Assembly (NCBI GenBank): GCA_963678705.1
Contig: OY783203.1
Location: 6,014,001 to 6,078,000, forward strand
Length of the DNA: 64,000 bases
Source of the DNA: Panorpa germanica
Lineage: Eukaryota; Arthropoda; Insecta; Mecoptera; Panorpidae
Reading direction: 5' to 3'
The position numbers and the translations under genes are program-made. The notes beneath the pieces are model-generated. The model was not told the origin of the DNA, ran no database searches, and saw nothing but the letters and a program-made list of their open reading frames with translations. Below, in pieces: positions 48,766 through 60,822 of this stretch (its first letter is position 1; each line of letters starts with the position of its first letter).

Positions 48766-49230
48766 GAATGGGCTTGTGTCCTCATTTTTTAGTGATCGAT
48801 TTTTTAATTGTTCATTGAAATTGATGTTAATAAATGTGTATTAGCGTGTCTATTTTATTAAATATCTAAATATTGACGGAGATATAGCAATTAAAAGTTT
48901 GAATTGTAGTTTTAGCGCTAGAAATGGTCGGCCATATTTGTATGACGTGAAATGCATTTTAACGTCAGTTATTTGTTGAGTAGGTCAGTACTGTGCTAAT
49001 GTTCTGTAGCTGTTGGTAGTCAAATAATAAAGTCAAATCAAAGAATAATAAGTTTTTATTTTATTTAACCCTGCTAAGGCAGGCATAATATTGAAACTTG
49101 ATTGTTCTTTGAAATAGCTGTAAATAATATTTGATATTTTGATACATAAATACATTTATGAGCTGTAAGGTTGGTAACCTTACACAAGGATTGTGATGTC
49201 ATATGCACTTGGAATGTGTACAACGTTGAA
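48766..49230 (-). repeat. Interspersed repeat R3, copy 2
   Basis: Reverse-complement partner of 32148-32625. It is contiguous at 49233 with a piece matching 18150-18200, so a longer composite element is possible. Confidence 0.85.
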
Positions 49231-49232
49231 AT

Positions 49233-49380
49233 TTTTTTAGTTTTTCCAAAATAAGGGGTTTCCAGGAAATTCCGGAAGAAATCCAAAAATCTTTTTTTTT
49301 TCTCTTCTAGCCCTTTTCGAGTTACCATACGAATCGCGTTAACATATAAACTTTCACTTGGAACATTATAATATAGGAGG
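49233..49380 (-). repeat. Composite repeat ending in LINE-like tail
   Basis: 49233-49290 is the inverted counterpart of 18150-18200. 49322-49378 (CCATACGAATCGCGTTAAC ... GAACATTATAATATAGGA) matches 29307-29368 and 53977-54001. The two parts have opposite relations to their partners, so this is a junction of two repeats. Confidence 0.5.
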
Positions 49381-49439
49381 ATATGTATATAAAGATATGT
49401 TATAGTAACTAAAAGAATAAACATGATATGAATAGTCAG

Positions 49440-50150
49440 TTATACATATGAATGTTTTGTGTTATAACCAGAGTTATATAAGGGAAATAAATTTTATATT
49501 TGTGCATTGGTGTGTGTGTGTGTAGTTTCATTGATGGTGAGTAATATTTATGGCAATTACTGTACACTATAATGCAGTACATCATCAGTGGTCGGCGTTG
49601 GAGGGAAGGAGTCTGCACTCCTCCACTCTTCCACTCCTCCAGTCCTCTAGTACACCAGTACACCAAACACCCTGCATAGGTTATGGGATAAAATATTATT
49701 TCACCTCAGGTCCGAACTTACATCGAATAACTGGTACCACCATATACATACGAATACTACCCCATACACACTTACATTGTATGTATACTCATATGTATAT
49801 AATACAGTACAAAATACATAGTTAAAACCGAATATAAATTAAACAGCTAACACGTCAATGAAATAACATTATTTATAACATTGTTGAAAGTTATGTGATT
49901 GTAAAAGTTCAGAAAAGATCAAATTTCAATGACATATTGGAGTTCTGTTTTTATTTTTTTATTGTAATTTATTGATGCGAGCTTTCAAGCACGAATGTAT
50001 ATCGATATAACTCGGAATATCGATATTTGTTATTCGATTATTATTTATATATTAATTGTGTATGCCTTTCGGCTTTACAATCTACAGTATTATATTTCTA
50101 ATACATTTCATTCCTATATACATTCCAAACTTAAAACTAAACTTAAAATA
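49440..50150. other. Intergenic stretch with CT-rich patch
   Basis: 49600-49670 holds repeated ACTCCTCCA-type words; a (GT)n tract lies at 49506-49521. Overlapping frames on both strands (49436-49825) show no domain. ATCGATAT occurs twice at ~49999 and ~50021. Confidence 0.45.
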
Positions 50151-50159
50151 AACTTAAAA

Positions 50160-50760
50160 TCTTCTCGACTTTTACTACTTCCAAAAGTGCTTTCTGCTTC
50201 TTCTTCTTTTGACCCTCTCTATTATTCTCCACCAGATTATTTATTCTCCTGTTTTTCCTTTTCTTCTTACTATTTCCGCCATCCACCTCTTTCCTTCACT
50301 GCCTCCCTTTAATAGCTGGCCAATATTCCTTTCGCTTGCTACTTTTTCCTTACACTCAAACTTAATGTGCTCCAGTGTTTCGTCCTCCGCTCCACACATT
50401 CTACACTTTCTTTCCTCACTCTTTTCCCAGTATCTGTTTCCTTTTTCCTCATTTCCCAATCTAAACCTTGCTGTTCTTCTTATGTGTTTTATGTCTTTTT
50501 CTATAAGGTACTGAGGCACATTATTTTCCCATAACCTCTTATATCTTTTATTGTAGTTACTTTTTTCTATTTTTCCCATTCTCTCCTGCTGTTGTGTCTC
50601 CTTATCCCTTCTCCTTAGCTCCTCTGCCACACTTGCGCCACCTTCTCTTCTCCTCTCTGCCTCCTCGATCGCCATTCCATTCCTTTCAAAGTATTCTTTT
50701 CTCTTTTTTGGACCTCCTTTCCCCCCATTCTTTATGTAATCCTCTCTTATTTTCTTTAAG
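50160..50760 (-). pseudogene. LINE ORF2 C-terminal region, best-preserved copy
   Basis: An intact 144-codon minus-strand frame (50241-50675) encodes a charged helical start (EEAERRREGG..., RRRDKETQQQERMGKIEKSN), then RRTARFRLGNEEKGNRYW, the zinc-binding CRMCGAEDETLEHIKFEC and a basic end. This is the C-terminal end of a non-LTR retrotransposon ORF2; the reverse transcriptase domain should lie upstream (towards 50800 and beyond) but is absent, so the copy is 5'-truncated as is usual for LINEs. Reading stays open, so it is younger than the copies at 45700 and 58210. The start codon choice is arbitrary. The clade cannot be fixed without the RT domain. Confidence 0.7.
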
Positions 50761-50799
50761 ATTTTGCTTTTGTTATTCGATTATTAATTATTAAAAATG

Positions 50800-51260
50800 T
50801 AACCTTTACGTAAAAAAATGTCACCTAATATAGGTATAAAGAACTGTGCCGTAAAGTGACGTTATTTCAACGAAATTTTATAGGATTATATTAAAAATAT
50901 TTTGAACAACACAATTTTAGGTAAAATTTAAAGTTTTAGACAGTGACGTATCAAGATTAATGGGGATGTGGAACATTACTGTTACGACCGTAGTTTTTAC
51001 CATTTAAGATTTTGTTGTTCGGAGAGTTAACAAAGCTCTGCAATTTAATTATCCCCCTCCCTCTCATAGCTCACGCGAAATCAATTATTTATAATCACAA
51101 CTAACTTTAAGCCTATGTTAACCTTTTTACCATTTTAAGGGGTCTATATTCGGGCGATGAATTGTATTTTATATAGACATAATTGGCTACAAACAAGTAA
51201 ACCGCCCTCCATGGTACGCCACTGGTCTTAAGAGTTAAATATTTCTATGTTTTGCGGTTT
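50800..51260. other. AT-rich intergenic stretch
   Basis: Nothing recognised. Confidence 0.5.
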
Positions 51261-51263
51261 TAT

Positions 51264-51510
51264 GGTCAAGAACCACCTAAACGTCCATACCCCTGACTGT
51301 TATGTCTTCGGGTTCGATCCTCGGATCAACGCTACATTTTCTAGGTTTCCTTGTTATGAAATTTATTTGACAATGTCCTTACATGATCTTGTGTTTATTA
51401 CGCAGTGTTGTGATACACATATATTAGTCCTCGACACCAAAAAAATTGCTAACTCAGCAATTGGACTCAGCTCAGCGAATATAAGCATACGATTAATAAA
51501 TAAACAAATA
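51264..51510 (+). repeat. tRNA-derived SINE, diverged near full length
   Basis: Head mutated (TATGGTCAAGAACC), but TGACTGTTATGTCTTCGGGTTCGATCC, TTTTCTAGGTT and CTCGACACC follow in the family order. The 93-aa frame crossing it is not a gene. Confidence 0.7.
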
Positions 51511-51519
51511 AATGTTTTC

Positions 51520-53940
51520 TGCGAGTAGATTCTGTGTGGATGGTTCGATACATCGATATTTATATTTGATGCTCATCCCTATTTTCAATCATCAGTGAGT
51601 TATTAAACCCTCTGGTAATTTAGTCATCATTCTAAATATTTTAGCTGGAACAACATCATTTACATCGGGTATAAAGCTGTGAACAAAACTCCAATATTTC
51701 ATAAATGGAATCCATATATTTTTATTATTTTTTATTATTTATTATTTATGTTTGTATTTATTGTAGGGTCAGAATTATTTCTTTTCATTATCGTAATTAA
51801 CGTCAAATGAATCTTCTACAAAACTCGATGAATATTGAACAGATATCGGAGAAAATATTTATTTTCTATTAGTAGGAGAATTAAAGTTACTGTTTCATGG
51901 AACTTAGAATGATGTCTACTTGGATATTGAGGCCCTTTGTAGCTAATAAACCAATTTATTACTTAACTTTATGTGCTGTTTGTTTGAGTTATAATAATCT
52001 ATTCTTAATGAACACTTTTCGTGACAAGACAATCTAACTCCCAATCTAAATATTATCAAATCATGCATTTCATTTAAGTAATTTAGAAAAACTTAACTAT
52101 TCTAAATAATTAGAAAAAAAGTAACACTTTCAAAATAAATAAATTTTTAATCTGTACATAAAAACGACAAAAAAAATTTAAAATAAAAATAAAAGTTACA
52201 CAAATGTATTTAACTTTTTATAAAAACCTTTCGAAAAAAATTATGTGGTAACACAAAAACAACATTTACAATTTAAATAACAAATGTAAATTACATTGCG
52301 CTAATTATGGTTTATCTGTGGAGGAGATCCCTACCTCAGTTAATCTTCATCAACGCCGCGGAGTAAATAATCTACACAGCAGCTCTATGTGCGTACAGTC
52401 TCTTAGAAAACAAGAACACAACCAGAACACAGCCAGATCGTTTCTACATCGGGTGTTCAAATCGAAACACAGGATGAAACTGATTTTATTTATTGTTAGG
52501 GTAGCTTAGAAAATAAGATTTTTATTTATAAGTATTTATCCCACTTCTGAATTGTTAAACATTACAACTACATTTTTATATATTGTTTATGTATTTATCG
52601 TATTTTAATCTAGACTTCAGGTTTTAAAAATACGAATTCCTTGTCACATGCGGTTTTAATTTGTCTTTAGTTAATTCAGTTTTTTTTTTATTACTAAAGA
52701 TTATTACAATCTTTCCTGCTTAGAGGACATTCAGTGATAGTTATGTAACAAAAGTGTCTTGCGCGGGATCCCTTAATTTTCTGATTCTGATTAGTTGGCT
52801 AATAGGTCCTGAGGTACTTTCTTTTTTAGTCTGCGGAAATATTGAACATTAGACAGTTGACCAAATTGTTTGGATGTTCAAGTATTCTCTCTTTGTATGC
52901 TTTGGTTCTAAGCACTATAATTAATTTAGTTAACTTTAGTAATATAAATGTTGACACTTCGACAGTTGGACAAAATTAAATATGTAATAATTAAAATTGC
53001 TGCTTTCAATAACAATTAGCAATATTGGCAGGTCTCCTAACCGATGTGTCAAAGTTCCAATCTAAATTTTGTCTAGCAAGATTCGTTTTGTAAATTATTG
53101 TCTCCTTTGGAAATGCAAATTTAAACGAAAGAATAGAAGTGGAAAGAGTTGTAGAAAATAATCAACGATTTTATGAATAAAAGCATCAATTAAAGATTAT
53201 ACTTATTTTAATAAAGAATTACAGTAGCTATACAGATGCACAAACCCTGTAGTTAAATTATAAGAAATGCATGTTAGAATATGCGTATATCTACTCAGTT
53301 TTCCGCTTTTCGGAATATTAAAGTTGTGTTTGAAGAAAACAAGTCATGAGATATACCGAACTTCTGACATGACAAATACATTATACATTATGCATTAAGC
53401 TTAGAATCTTAGAAGATAGGAAAAGAGAAGGAGGTCGGATTAAAGTGAGTTTTAGGGGAGTGCAAAAGAAAGTTATATATCGAAGTAACGTTTTTAGTAA
53501 TGTCTTTATTATAGATTGGAATTCTCGAAGAAATAAAACACTACAAATATCTTAAAAAAATAAAAGAAACGTATATTGGTAAACGTAACTTCTTAAAATA
53601 TCTTCTTTTCTTTAATTCTCACGTTTTTTCATGGTCAATAAAGATCCGGCAACAATGCGCGCAAAATTATCTCGAATAATGTAGAATAATTAACAGGACT
53701 TTTCGATGCATTTTGCAACGTTGGCAGTCCACTGTGTGCAGAGGTTTTGAATTTTTGACAATATTAATTGTTCTGAATATACTATACCACGCTGGAACTA
53801 ACTTAATACTTACAAATAGATAACAACGGGTATAAAATAGTTAATAAATAATTACAAGTTATAATTTATCTTATTATTTAATGCACCGTTATAATTCGCA
53901 AGAATTTCCCGGTTATTACACCAAATCAGCTTGTGAGATG
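51520..53940. other. AT-rich intergenic stretch
   Basis: No gene supported; 52318-52509 is a 63-codon frame without domain features. 52965-53030 shares short blocks with 40545-40600. Confidence 0.5.
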
Positions 53941-53944
53941 GACG

Positions 53945-54001
53945 GACCGACATACAAATAAATAACAAATAAATTTGCACTTGGAACATTATAATATAGG
54001 A
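53945..54001 (+). repeat. LINE-like 3' tail fragment
   Basis: GACCGACATACAAATAAATA leads into GCACTTGGAACATTATAATATAGGA, the tail shared with 29341-29368 and 49354-49378. It is truncated right before it. Confidence 0.5.
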
Positions 54002-54019
54002 TAGTAGTATGATAACACT

Positions 54020-54044
54020 ATCGATATTTAACACAAATATCGAT
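54020..54044. promoter_or_regulatory. Dyad of ATCGATATTT sites
   Basis: ATCGATATTT (54020-54029) and its complement AAATATCGAT (54035-54044) separated by 5 bases. TATCGAT-type words are DRE-like in insect promoters. No exon is evident beside it. Confidence 0.35.
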
Positions 54045-54299
54045 GATATATTTCTGTCGGTGCTCCTCCCTAAAACGAGGTTAGAGAAAAGTGGGGTGCT
54101 TGTAAACAGGAAAGACAAACTATCAAAAACTACAAAAATAAGATTTGTTGGTAAAGTTTTTAAATGTGTAACAGTATATAATACAACTGATGTATTTAAT
54201 TATTTATTACATAAAAATAAATATATACTTATAATAAATGTCATGTATTATTTATAAACAACATTTTTGTATGTTGTTGTTGAGTAAATAAAATATATA

Positions 54300-55780
54300 A
54301 CTATGTAGATAGTAGTAGTGTGCATATTATTCGTTTTGTGTACAAGTAGACAAGTACACGTAAATAAAAAGACTTTTGTTGCAGTGCAAATAACAAACAA
54401 ATCTCTGCCTCGTGGAAATGTTCTAAATATCTACGTGCTATACTACGTACGAGTAGTTGGACTATAAAAACTACAGCGGAATATATTGTTCATAAATTAA
54501 ATAATAAATATCATGAACGCAGGGAAATAATGATAATAAAGTAAACTTGAGCGAACGAGCTCTTTCCACAATAGGTTTTTTGAAAAATATTTGTTTTTAG
54601 TCTGAATTTTGTTTTTTAAGTCTACAATTAAATTGGACTCAAATAAATGAGTTTCTATAAAACTGATATATTATACATATTATATACATAAACAGTTATT
54701 TATTAATAAGTCGCCTGACAATAAAAATACCTAATTTTGTTCTGTTAAATTAAAGGTATTAAAAGGTATAAATTGTTTTTGCGTGTGATGATTCGCCATC
54801 TCTTTTATACAACAGAGTGTAAAAGAGATGCATACGAGTGTGTACGTCATACGCAGAATTAACACAAGCGGCAATTTTTTTTTATTTTTGCATCAAAGTT
54901 ATTAGCACTTAAAACAACGTATATATTCAAACACATTTACAATACATCATTTACATCTTATAGACACGAGTATGGGTACTTAAAATAAAAGAGATTAAAT
55001 TAGTTTTATTGATAAAGTCAATAAAGTTTTTCAGACTTTCCCTGTTTTCAAATACATTCCTCAGGCATATTACAACCGCCAAAATTAAAATTTTAAATAT
55101 CTATATATAACTTTTGGATTTATACAAAAATAGAAACGCTAATATACTTAAAGGAACCTGAATTTCAATGAAAAATTAATAACACGACCTCTAAAAAATG
55201 AGTTAACAAACCCATTGCTCTATTATTAAATAGAGCTACTTCTCATAATTTCCAACCGTTCTCATATAGCCTAGTGATTAGATGATCACGACCTGGCAAC
55301 GTCGCACAACGCGGGAAGTGTAAAATACCATAAAAGCACAACAAAGTAATGAGAAGTGAGTAAAGAGTAATGTAAACAAGTCGTGTTTTGGTCTGTATAA
55401 GAATGCAACGTTGTCAGATCTAAAAAACGACACAGTAGGATTATTTTTTATTACTGCGCATGTGAGACTGACCCAAAGAGACACTACTTTTTAATGTACA
55501 CAAGGTATAAACAGGTTAATTTACATAGGGAGATTTTCCCATAGGTTGACCATGACTGCTCATTGAGAATGTCCTTAACAAAAACAATTCATGCGGAAAT
55601 AGAATATAATAATATCCTCGTTCCAATCTAAATCTTACTTCACTCCGGAGTCCGGAAGTCTTTCGATTTATTTTCCGCTTGGAGAAATGCGAGGATGAAT
55701 TAAAGTTCCCCTCATGTAAACAGATACACTCAATAAAACTCCGAAATATTTTCATTAGGAAATCAACAATTTATTGCTAA
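54300..55780. other. AT-rich stretch, R3 fragment and tRNA-like text
   Basis: 55195-55220 keeps AAAAAATGAG...AACCCATTG from the R3 end. 55265-55285 reads ATAGCCTAGTGATTAGATGA, an A-box-like head without a clear B box. Frames on the minus strand at 55278-55755 have no known features. Confidence 0.4.
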
Positions 55781-55979
55781 TTAGTTCTCCTAATATATAT
55801 ATATATACTAACAAAAGTCTAGAGAAAAAAAAAGTTTCAGATAGATTTATGATAAAAATATAAATTAGCTTTAAAGACAGTATCTAAAACAAATAAAAGT
55901 TGATCTTGGAATACATATAGATTCATTTCCAAAAACTTCCATTCATATGTTCTCCTATTTCCAAACAGAAAGGAGTTGT

Positions 55980-56092
55980 GAGCACTGTGCGTGCGGTCGA
56001 CTGACGCCAGACTCTGTGTCTGTATGGCACTACGTCGGTACGACGCTACGTCGAGACTGCGATAGACCTTCCGCCAGAATTTCGTGTATACA
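55980..56092. other. GC-rich pocket
   Basis: CpG-rich block with CGACGCTACGTCGAGACTGCG-like words, open on both strands. Possible regulatory or exonic DNA; no splice sites chosen. Confidence 0.3.
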
Positions 56093-56450
56093 AGTTTTAA
56101 TTTCAACATTGAATAAACTACGAGTATTTCTCTATACAAACATAGATAAAAAAAATAGAAGAATTCATGCCATAAATATATCAAAAGAATAACCGCAAAA
56201 ACTCAGAACGATGTACAAAATGTATACTACAAAATGTGCATACACTATTATATACGAGGAATGGATATAAAATAACGAGACTGATGTTGTAAAACTTTTT
56301 GTGTTAAATTTATATATATTTAACTACACCCCTCCTCTATCACTACACTGCTCTATGCGCATTTTCCATTCTTCAAAACAGTGCTGAAAGTTTTATTTTG
56401 TGAGCTCGTTTTTCTTTACAGCTTTAACGGTCTGAAATCTTATTTCTCTA

Positions 56451-57155
56451 AGGGGGGATTAAAGTCAAAACGATAAAAAAGAAGCATATTTTCGATAATG
56501 TTTTTTGACGACACAATTATTATATAATTATTTCTATAATTACTAGATGCTGAAATGACATTTGAAGAATACTTTGTAAAATTTTCATAAATAAATATCA
56601 AGAAATGAGACATTGACAGCGAATCTTCGCAGACGTCACAAAAAAAAAGTAATATTGCGGTTCCACTTATAACTCATCACTGGCTTTTTCGGAAATCAAA
56701 AAACCAAAATGATTTCATTAGTTGATAAGTTTCAGCAGGTAACGCTGTCGAGTTTTTCTTTTTTTATTGATTTTTCAATTTTTTAAAGCACTTAAAAGTC
56801 AATATAATCGGTATATTGTATATTTCACGAAAAAAATCGGAAACTTTGTTATTTTAAAATACTCGTACGTTAAAATTAAACAATAAAAAAAACTCGACAG
56901 CGTTACCTCGGCATTTAAGTAAAGAAAGATTGTGCAAAATTTCAAAAGAATCTGTCCGGTAGATTTTGAGCTAGAGAGGGCACCGACTCTGAAAAAGCTA
57001 AGTGTGAGAAACTGCAATTAAAAGTTTCAAAGTAACACCAAAGCAGACCAGAGAGGTGAAGACTTAAAACTCGTATATCTCCGACAGTTTACTCCAATCG
57101 ACTTCAAATTTTACACCATAAACTTAATATGCTGTACAATAATATAAATACATAA
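56451..57155 (+). repeat. Interspersed repeat R2, copy 2
   Basis: Same orientation and order of blocks as 5407-6075, with several short insertions and deletions. It is followed ~50 bp later by the 254-bp MITE copy C. Confidence 0.8.
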
Positions 57156-57206
57156 AAAAAAGTTGCTAAAAGTAACTAATTCTAAACAATAATAAAACTA
57201 TTCTTT

Positions 57207-57460
57207 CCCATTAAACATTTTGGAGTCACTTTGACATCATATTGAAGATGCGTCATGATTCTTTTGTCATGAAAGAGTTCATTTATAGTTCAGTTTCTCA
57301 CATTTTTTCATATAAAATGTCTACTTTGTCGGTTACAAATGGCGAAATTACTCCACCTGTCGGAATACAAATGAAGATAAAGTTGATGCAAACTATAATT
57401 GAAGTGAAATAGTGATAGAAACGTCACTAAATAGGGCACTTCACCAAATTGTTTACTGGG
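57207..57460 (+). mobile_element. 254-bp MITE (copy C)
   Basis: One terminal base change (CCCATTAAACA) but otherwise a close match to copy B across its full length, ending TTGTTTACTGGG. Confidence 0.88.
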
Positions 57461-57469
57461 TTCTCATAT

Positions 57470-58190
57470 TTTCTTTTTGCGGTGCTTGCTAGATTTTTTT
57501 TATATTGTATACATATATTGTTTCTAATGTAATTTATTTTATCCTTTAAGATATATTGAAATACTTTTATAGAAATAGAGATAACGTTAATTAACAAAGA
57601 GTAAATACTTAATTTAGGTATTTTTAGTTACTTAAAAAGCAATATATTTTTAAAAAGCCACAACTTACGATACGTACGATATACTAGTAGTTAAAATCCA
57701 GCGAAACAAAACCAATACAATTGTAAAAGATAAACCCTTAGCAGTTAAGACACTCTAAAACACTGCACAAATCGTATGCATTCATATATGTAACTGTATA
57801 GTACATATAGAGATGTAAAAATGTAGATTTACGAACATTCACTGAGCAAATGCTAAATCTATTATTCTCTATATGCCTAGATAGTAAAAAGATCGCATTG
57901 CAGAAAGGTTTTAGAAACCATTTTCAGAGTTTTTATTCTTTAACTATTTAAATTATTACGATTTGTTTCTAGATTCAGTGACGTCACTTTAACGTTAATG
58001 GCATCACTGTTAATCACCACTCTTTATAAAAATTTCGTAATAATTACATCCTAATCGATATGACATCCATAAATTACGTTACACAAAATTATGGTTTGTT
58101 AAACTTGACTCCAAAATTTCACACATTAATCCTAATATGTTGTACATTAATATAAATTTTTTTTTTTTTAAATATATTAAAACCTGTCAA
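57470..58190. other. AT-rich stretch with R5 copy
   Basis: ATCCATAAATTACGTTACAC at 58067-58086 and a palindromic AGTGACGTCACTT at 57969-57981. No gene seen. Confidence 0.45.
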
Positions 58191-58209
58191 CCTAACCCAA
58201 ACGTGCCCC

Positions 58210-58335
58210 GTAACTAGTGCAGGTGAAGCGTTCCTTCTCACTAACAATCATAAAGTCGCATTCTCCATTATCTGCTCCAACACCTCTTTTTTTCGCTTAC
58301 AAATTCTGCAGAGCCTCCTCTCCATTTCTTCTCAA
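58210..58335 (-). pseudogene. LINE ORF2 C-terminal remnant, copy 3
   Basis: Minus-strand frame RRLCRICKRKKEVLEQIMEN followed by ATL and a stop matches the CxxC...LE(H)I pattern of the copies at 45700 and 50160, with the His replaced by Gln. It is a short, old fragment. Confidence 0.4.
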
Positions 58336-58833
58336 CACCTTTCACTCTTCTCTTCATTTCCTATTTTATATATCTCCAATTATTTATTTATAAGTAGTAT
58401 ATTACACGGCGTTTAATCACTTTTACATTATCACTATCACAATTAAAAACAAACACTTCAAACTAAAACACGATCATACACAACTTCTACTGAATTTTCA
58501 AAATATCAACATGTGTACTTAACGATTTATATTTTGGTTTAACACAACCAAATATTTTTTTAAAAATTCAAAAATCAAACTTATTCTAAAAAAATGCAAC
58601 AAGTGTCAAACATGCACATATATTTTCATCCCATCACCAAAAGAGCAGTAGTTTCCAAACTGTGGGAGATGGCACATAAGGTGCTCGGGAATATCGATAT
58701 CAATATACATAATCCCTACCTAAAACCTATATTTAACTAAAAACCCGCATAAAAAAAGAGGGTAAGATATTGGGGAGGACAGTACTACTTTTATTTAAGT
58801 TTGGAAACCACTGGAATATTAAAAAACACTCAC

Positions 58834-58872
58834 CATCGCTCATTGTCACTGCTTTGGAAACCATGAAGTGAG
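58834..58872 (-). CDS. Candidate exon C with possible start codon
   Basis: A 39-nt block bounded by TTAATTACAG (acceptor) and GATG|GTGAGT (strong donor). One frame is open and reads HFMVSKAVTMSDG, so an ATG here (58865-58863 or 58844-58842) could start a protein whose later exons lie at lower coordinates or have not been found. The exon-like blocks upstream have stops in most frames, which fits 5' UTR. Its short length keeps confidence moderate. Confidence 0.35.
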
Positions 58873-58951
58873 CTGTAATTAAAAAAAGTTGATTAGAAAA
58901 AAAAATAAACAAATTCGAATATATGTAGTACACATATCAATTGACAATTAC

Positions 58952-59027
58952 CTATTTTATAATCTCCTGGTGCAAGATGGTTCCTACCGCTAAAGATGAA
59001 CTGCTATAACTGAAAGCTGAAAGAAAT
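58952..59027 (-). other. Candidate exon D (noncoding)
   Basis: 76 nt between TTGTTGCAG and AAATAG|GTAATT. GC content is higher than flanks. The intron to exon C would be 79 nt, a typical short insect intron. Every frame contains a stop or ends in one. Confidence 0.33.
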
Positions 59028-59104
59028 CTGCAACAATAGAAATAATTTGTTTATAAAAATGTTTACCAACTTATGTATTAATTAAAAAAAAATGTTTAGC
59101 ATAC

Positions 59105-59175
59105 TTTATAATTATTAACAAAAATCGTTTTCATAAATCAGGTGAGCAGGCTGGTACGATCGTCTTGCAGTTCAT
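59105..59175 (-). other. Candidate exon E (noncoding)
   Basis: Begins after TGTTGTTACAG with ATGAACTGCAAGACGATCG. The donor is uncertain: GTATGC at 59104 gives a 77-nt intron to exon D; GTACCA further upstream is weaker. Confidence 0.25.
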
Positions 59176-59259
59176 CTGTAACAACAGAAAAGCATTGGTC
59201 AGAAAATAATTATCAATAACAAATAATAATATAATATCGACACTGAAATCTTGAATTAC

Positions 59260-59330
59260 CTATCTATTGGAAGTCCAGCACACGAATGCTTCTAGCATCT
59301 GCTTCCCCATTTCACTAACTTTTTTAAAAA
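59260..59330 (-). other. Candidate exon F (noncoding)
   Basis: Contains GGGGAAGCAGATGCTAGAAG and ends at GATAG|GTAATTC. The acceptor could be TTAAAATCAG (exon from 59330) or a later AG at 59319. The intron to exon E is 84 nt. Confidence 0.25.
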
Positions 59331-59748
59331 CTGATTTTAAACACTGCTACATTCAATTTTTATTTAAAACAGTTTTGTCCAATGTTTAATAAAGCTTTCA
59401 CTTTAGTTTAAAATACACAGAAACTAAATTTAATTTGTTTAGATTGATTAATAAAAAAAAATTATTTATAAATTTTATTTATCATAAATTATTTTCAAAT
59501 CAATAAATATTAAACGATTAGTAGCTTATCGCGCACGAAGCTATGACGCGAACGAAAACTGTAAGGAAAAAATGCATGCACACATTTCAAATATATATAA
59601 GTAATCCATTTAAAATTATATTTCCTAAGTTTGTCCTTTTATAACAATTTATAAAATGTTTTATTAAAATTAAACAAAATTAATCTTAAATGGATTAGGA
59701 GACACTTGTTGCAACACCATCACCAATTAATATTTAAAAAGAACTTAC

Positions 59749-59834
59749 GATCTGAACTCAGCTATTAATCATGCAGCAAAAGGATGCCATCGCAGCACAG
59801 AAGTGACCTTACTTGTAGCAGTCTTGTCGATATT
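59749..59834 (-). other. Candidate exon G (noncoding)
   Basis: 86 nt with a clear acceptor (T-rich tract then TTCTTATAG) and the best donor in the series (CAGATC|GTAAGTT). Stops occur in all frames, so UTR or noncoding RNA. Confidence 0.35.
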
Positions 59835-60385
59835 CTATAAGAATTCAAAAAAAAATATTTCAATTGAAAAAAATCAAAATATATTATTTGGAAAGATTTA
59901 AAATTGATTGTAAACGATAATTTTAAAATATGGAGATAAGAAAATTATAAAATATTAATTTAGTTATTGTAAATTATATTAAAAATACCTCAATACTATT
60001 AGAAAAATATTAAAATGTCAAAATATTTACAAGAAACAAGTACTACTTCTCATCAGCGATGATAAATTAACCTTAAAATATGTTCTACTATTTACTGAAG
60101 TATGTGGGCTATAATATTATTGCAAGAAATAAAATAAGATTAATAACTAAGTTGATAAGTTAAATAAAAATAATTATTATAAATGAAAACTAAGAATAAC
60201 AAAGATAGTTAATAAATAAACAATAGAAAATAATTACAATATCCGCGTCCCATTGTTTTCCGAGCCAGAATCAAAACACTGTACGTGGAGACACGATAAC
60301 AAGAAACACTTTCACCTTCTTATAATCTAAATTACATATCGGTATATTTTAATGATTTTACCACGTTGCACAACAAATTAAATAC

Positions 60386-60500
60386 CTGCAAAATATTATA
60401 GATATTACAGTCACCCACTTTGACAGTTGTCAAAAAGTTTAGTATTGCCCTATGTTCAATTTATTTTGAAGTGTGGTCAGTAAATGTATTGCCATGTGTG
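60386..60500 (-). promoter_or_regulatory. Candidate first exon / promoter of the spliced unit
   Basis: A donor TTTTGCAG|GTATTTAA at 60385 follows a block containing TTTGACAACTGTCAAA, an inverted repeat. The 5' boundary is arbitrary. If the exon series is real, transcription would start here or above. Confidence 0.25.
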
Positions 60501-60628
60501 TTTGAGCGATTCAGCGATTCATGCTACAATGAATAAATACATACATTTTAAAATATCTAAGAAAAATTAAATTTAAAATTTAATGTTTTAAATGTAATAT
60601 GTATTTGCAATATTAAAAAACCTAATAT

Positions 60629-60712
60629 TGAGGCCACAACACTATAGAAACTGCCAACATAGTAACTAGTCGTCGCAGATGATACAAGCCAGCATCGAAA
60701 TAAATATATCAC
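60629..60712 (+). repeat. SINE body fragment
   Basis: GAGGCCACAACACTATAGAAACTGCCAACATAGTA-type text and CAGCATCGAAATAAAT correspond to the 3' half of the main SINE; the head is absent. Confidence 0.7.
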
Positions 60713-60822
60713 AAAAAAATAATCGTCAAAGTAATATATATTAAGAAAAATCTAGAAACGTAATAAATTTAAATACATTCTCAGTGGTAGTTTTCATTTC
60801 AATTTTTAAATGTTAGATACAT

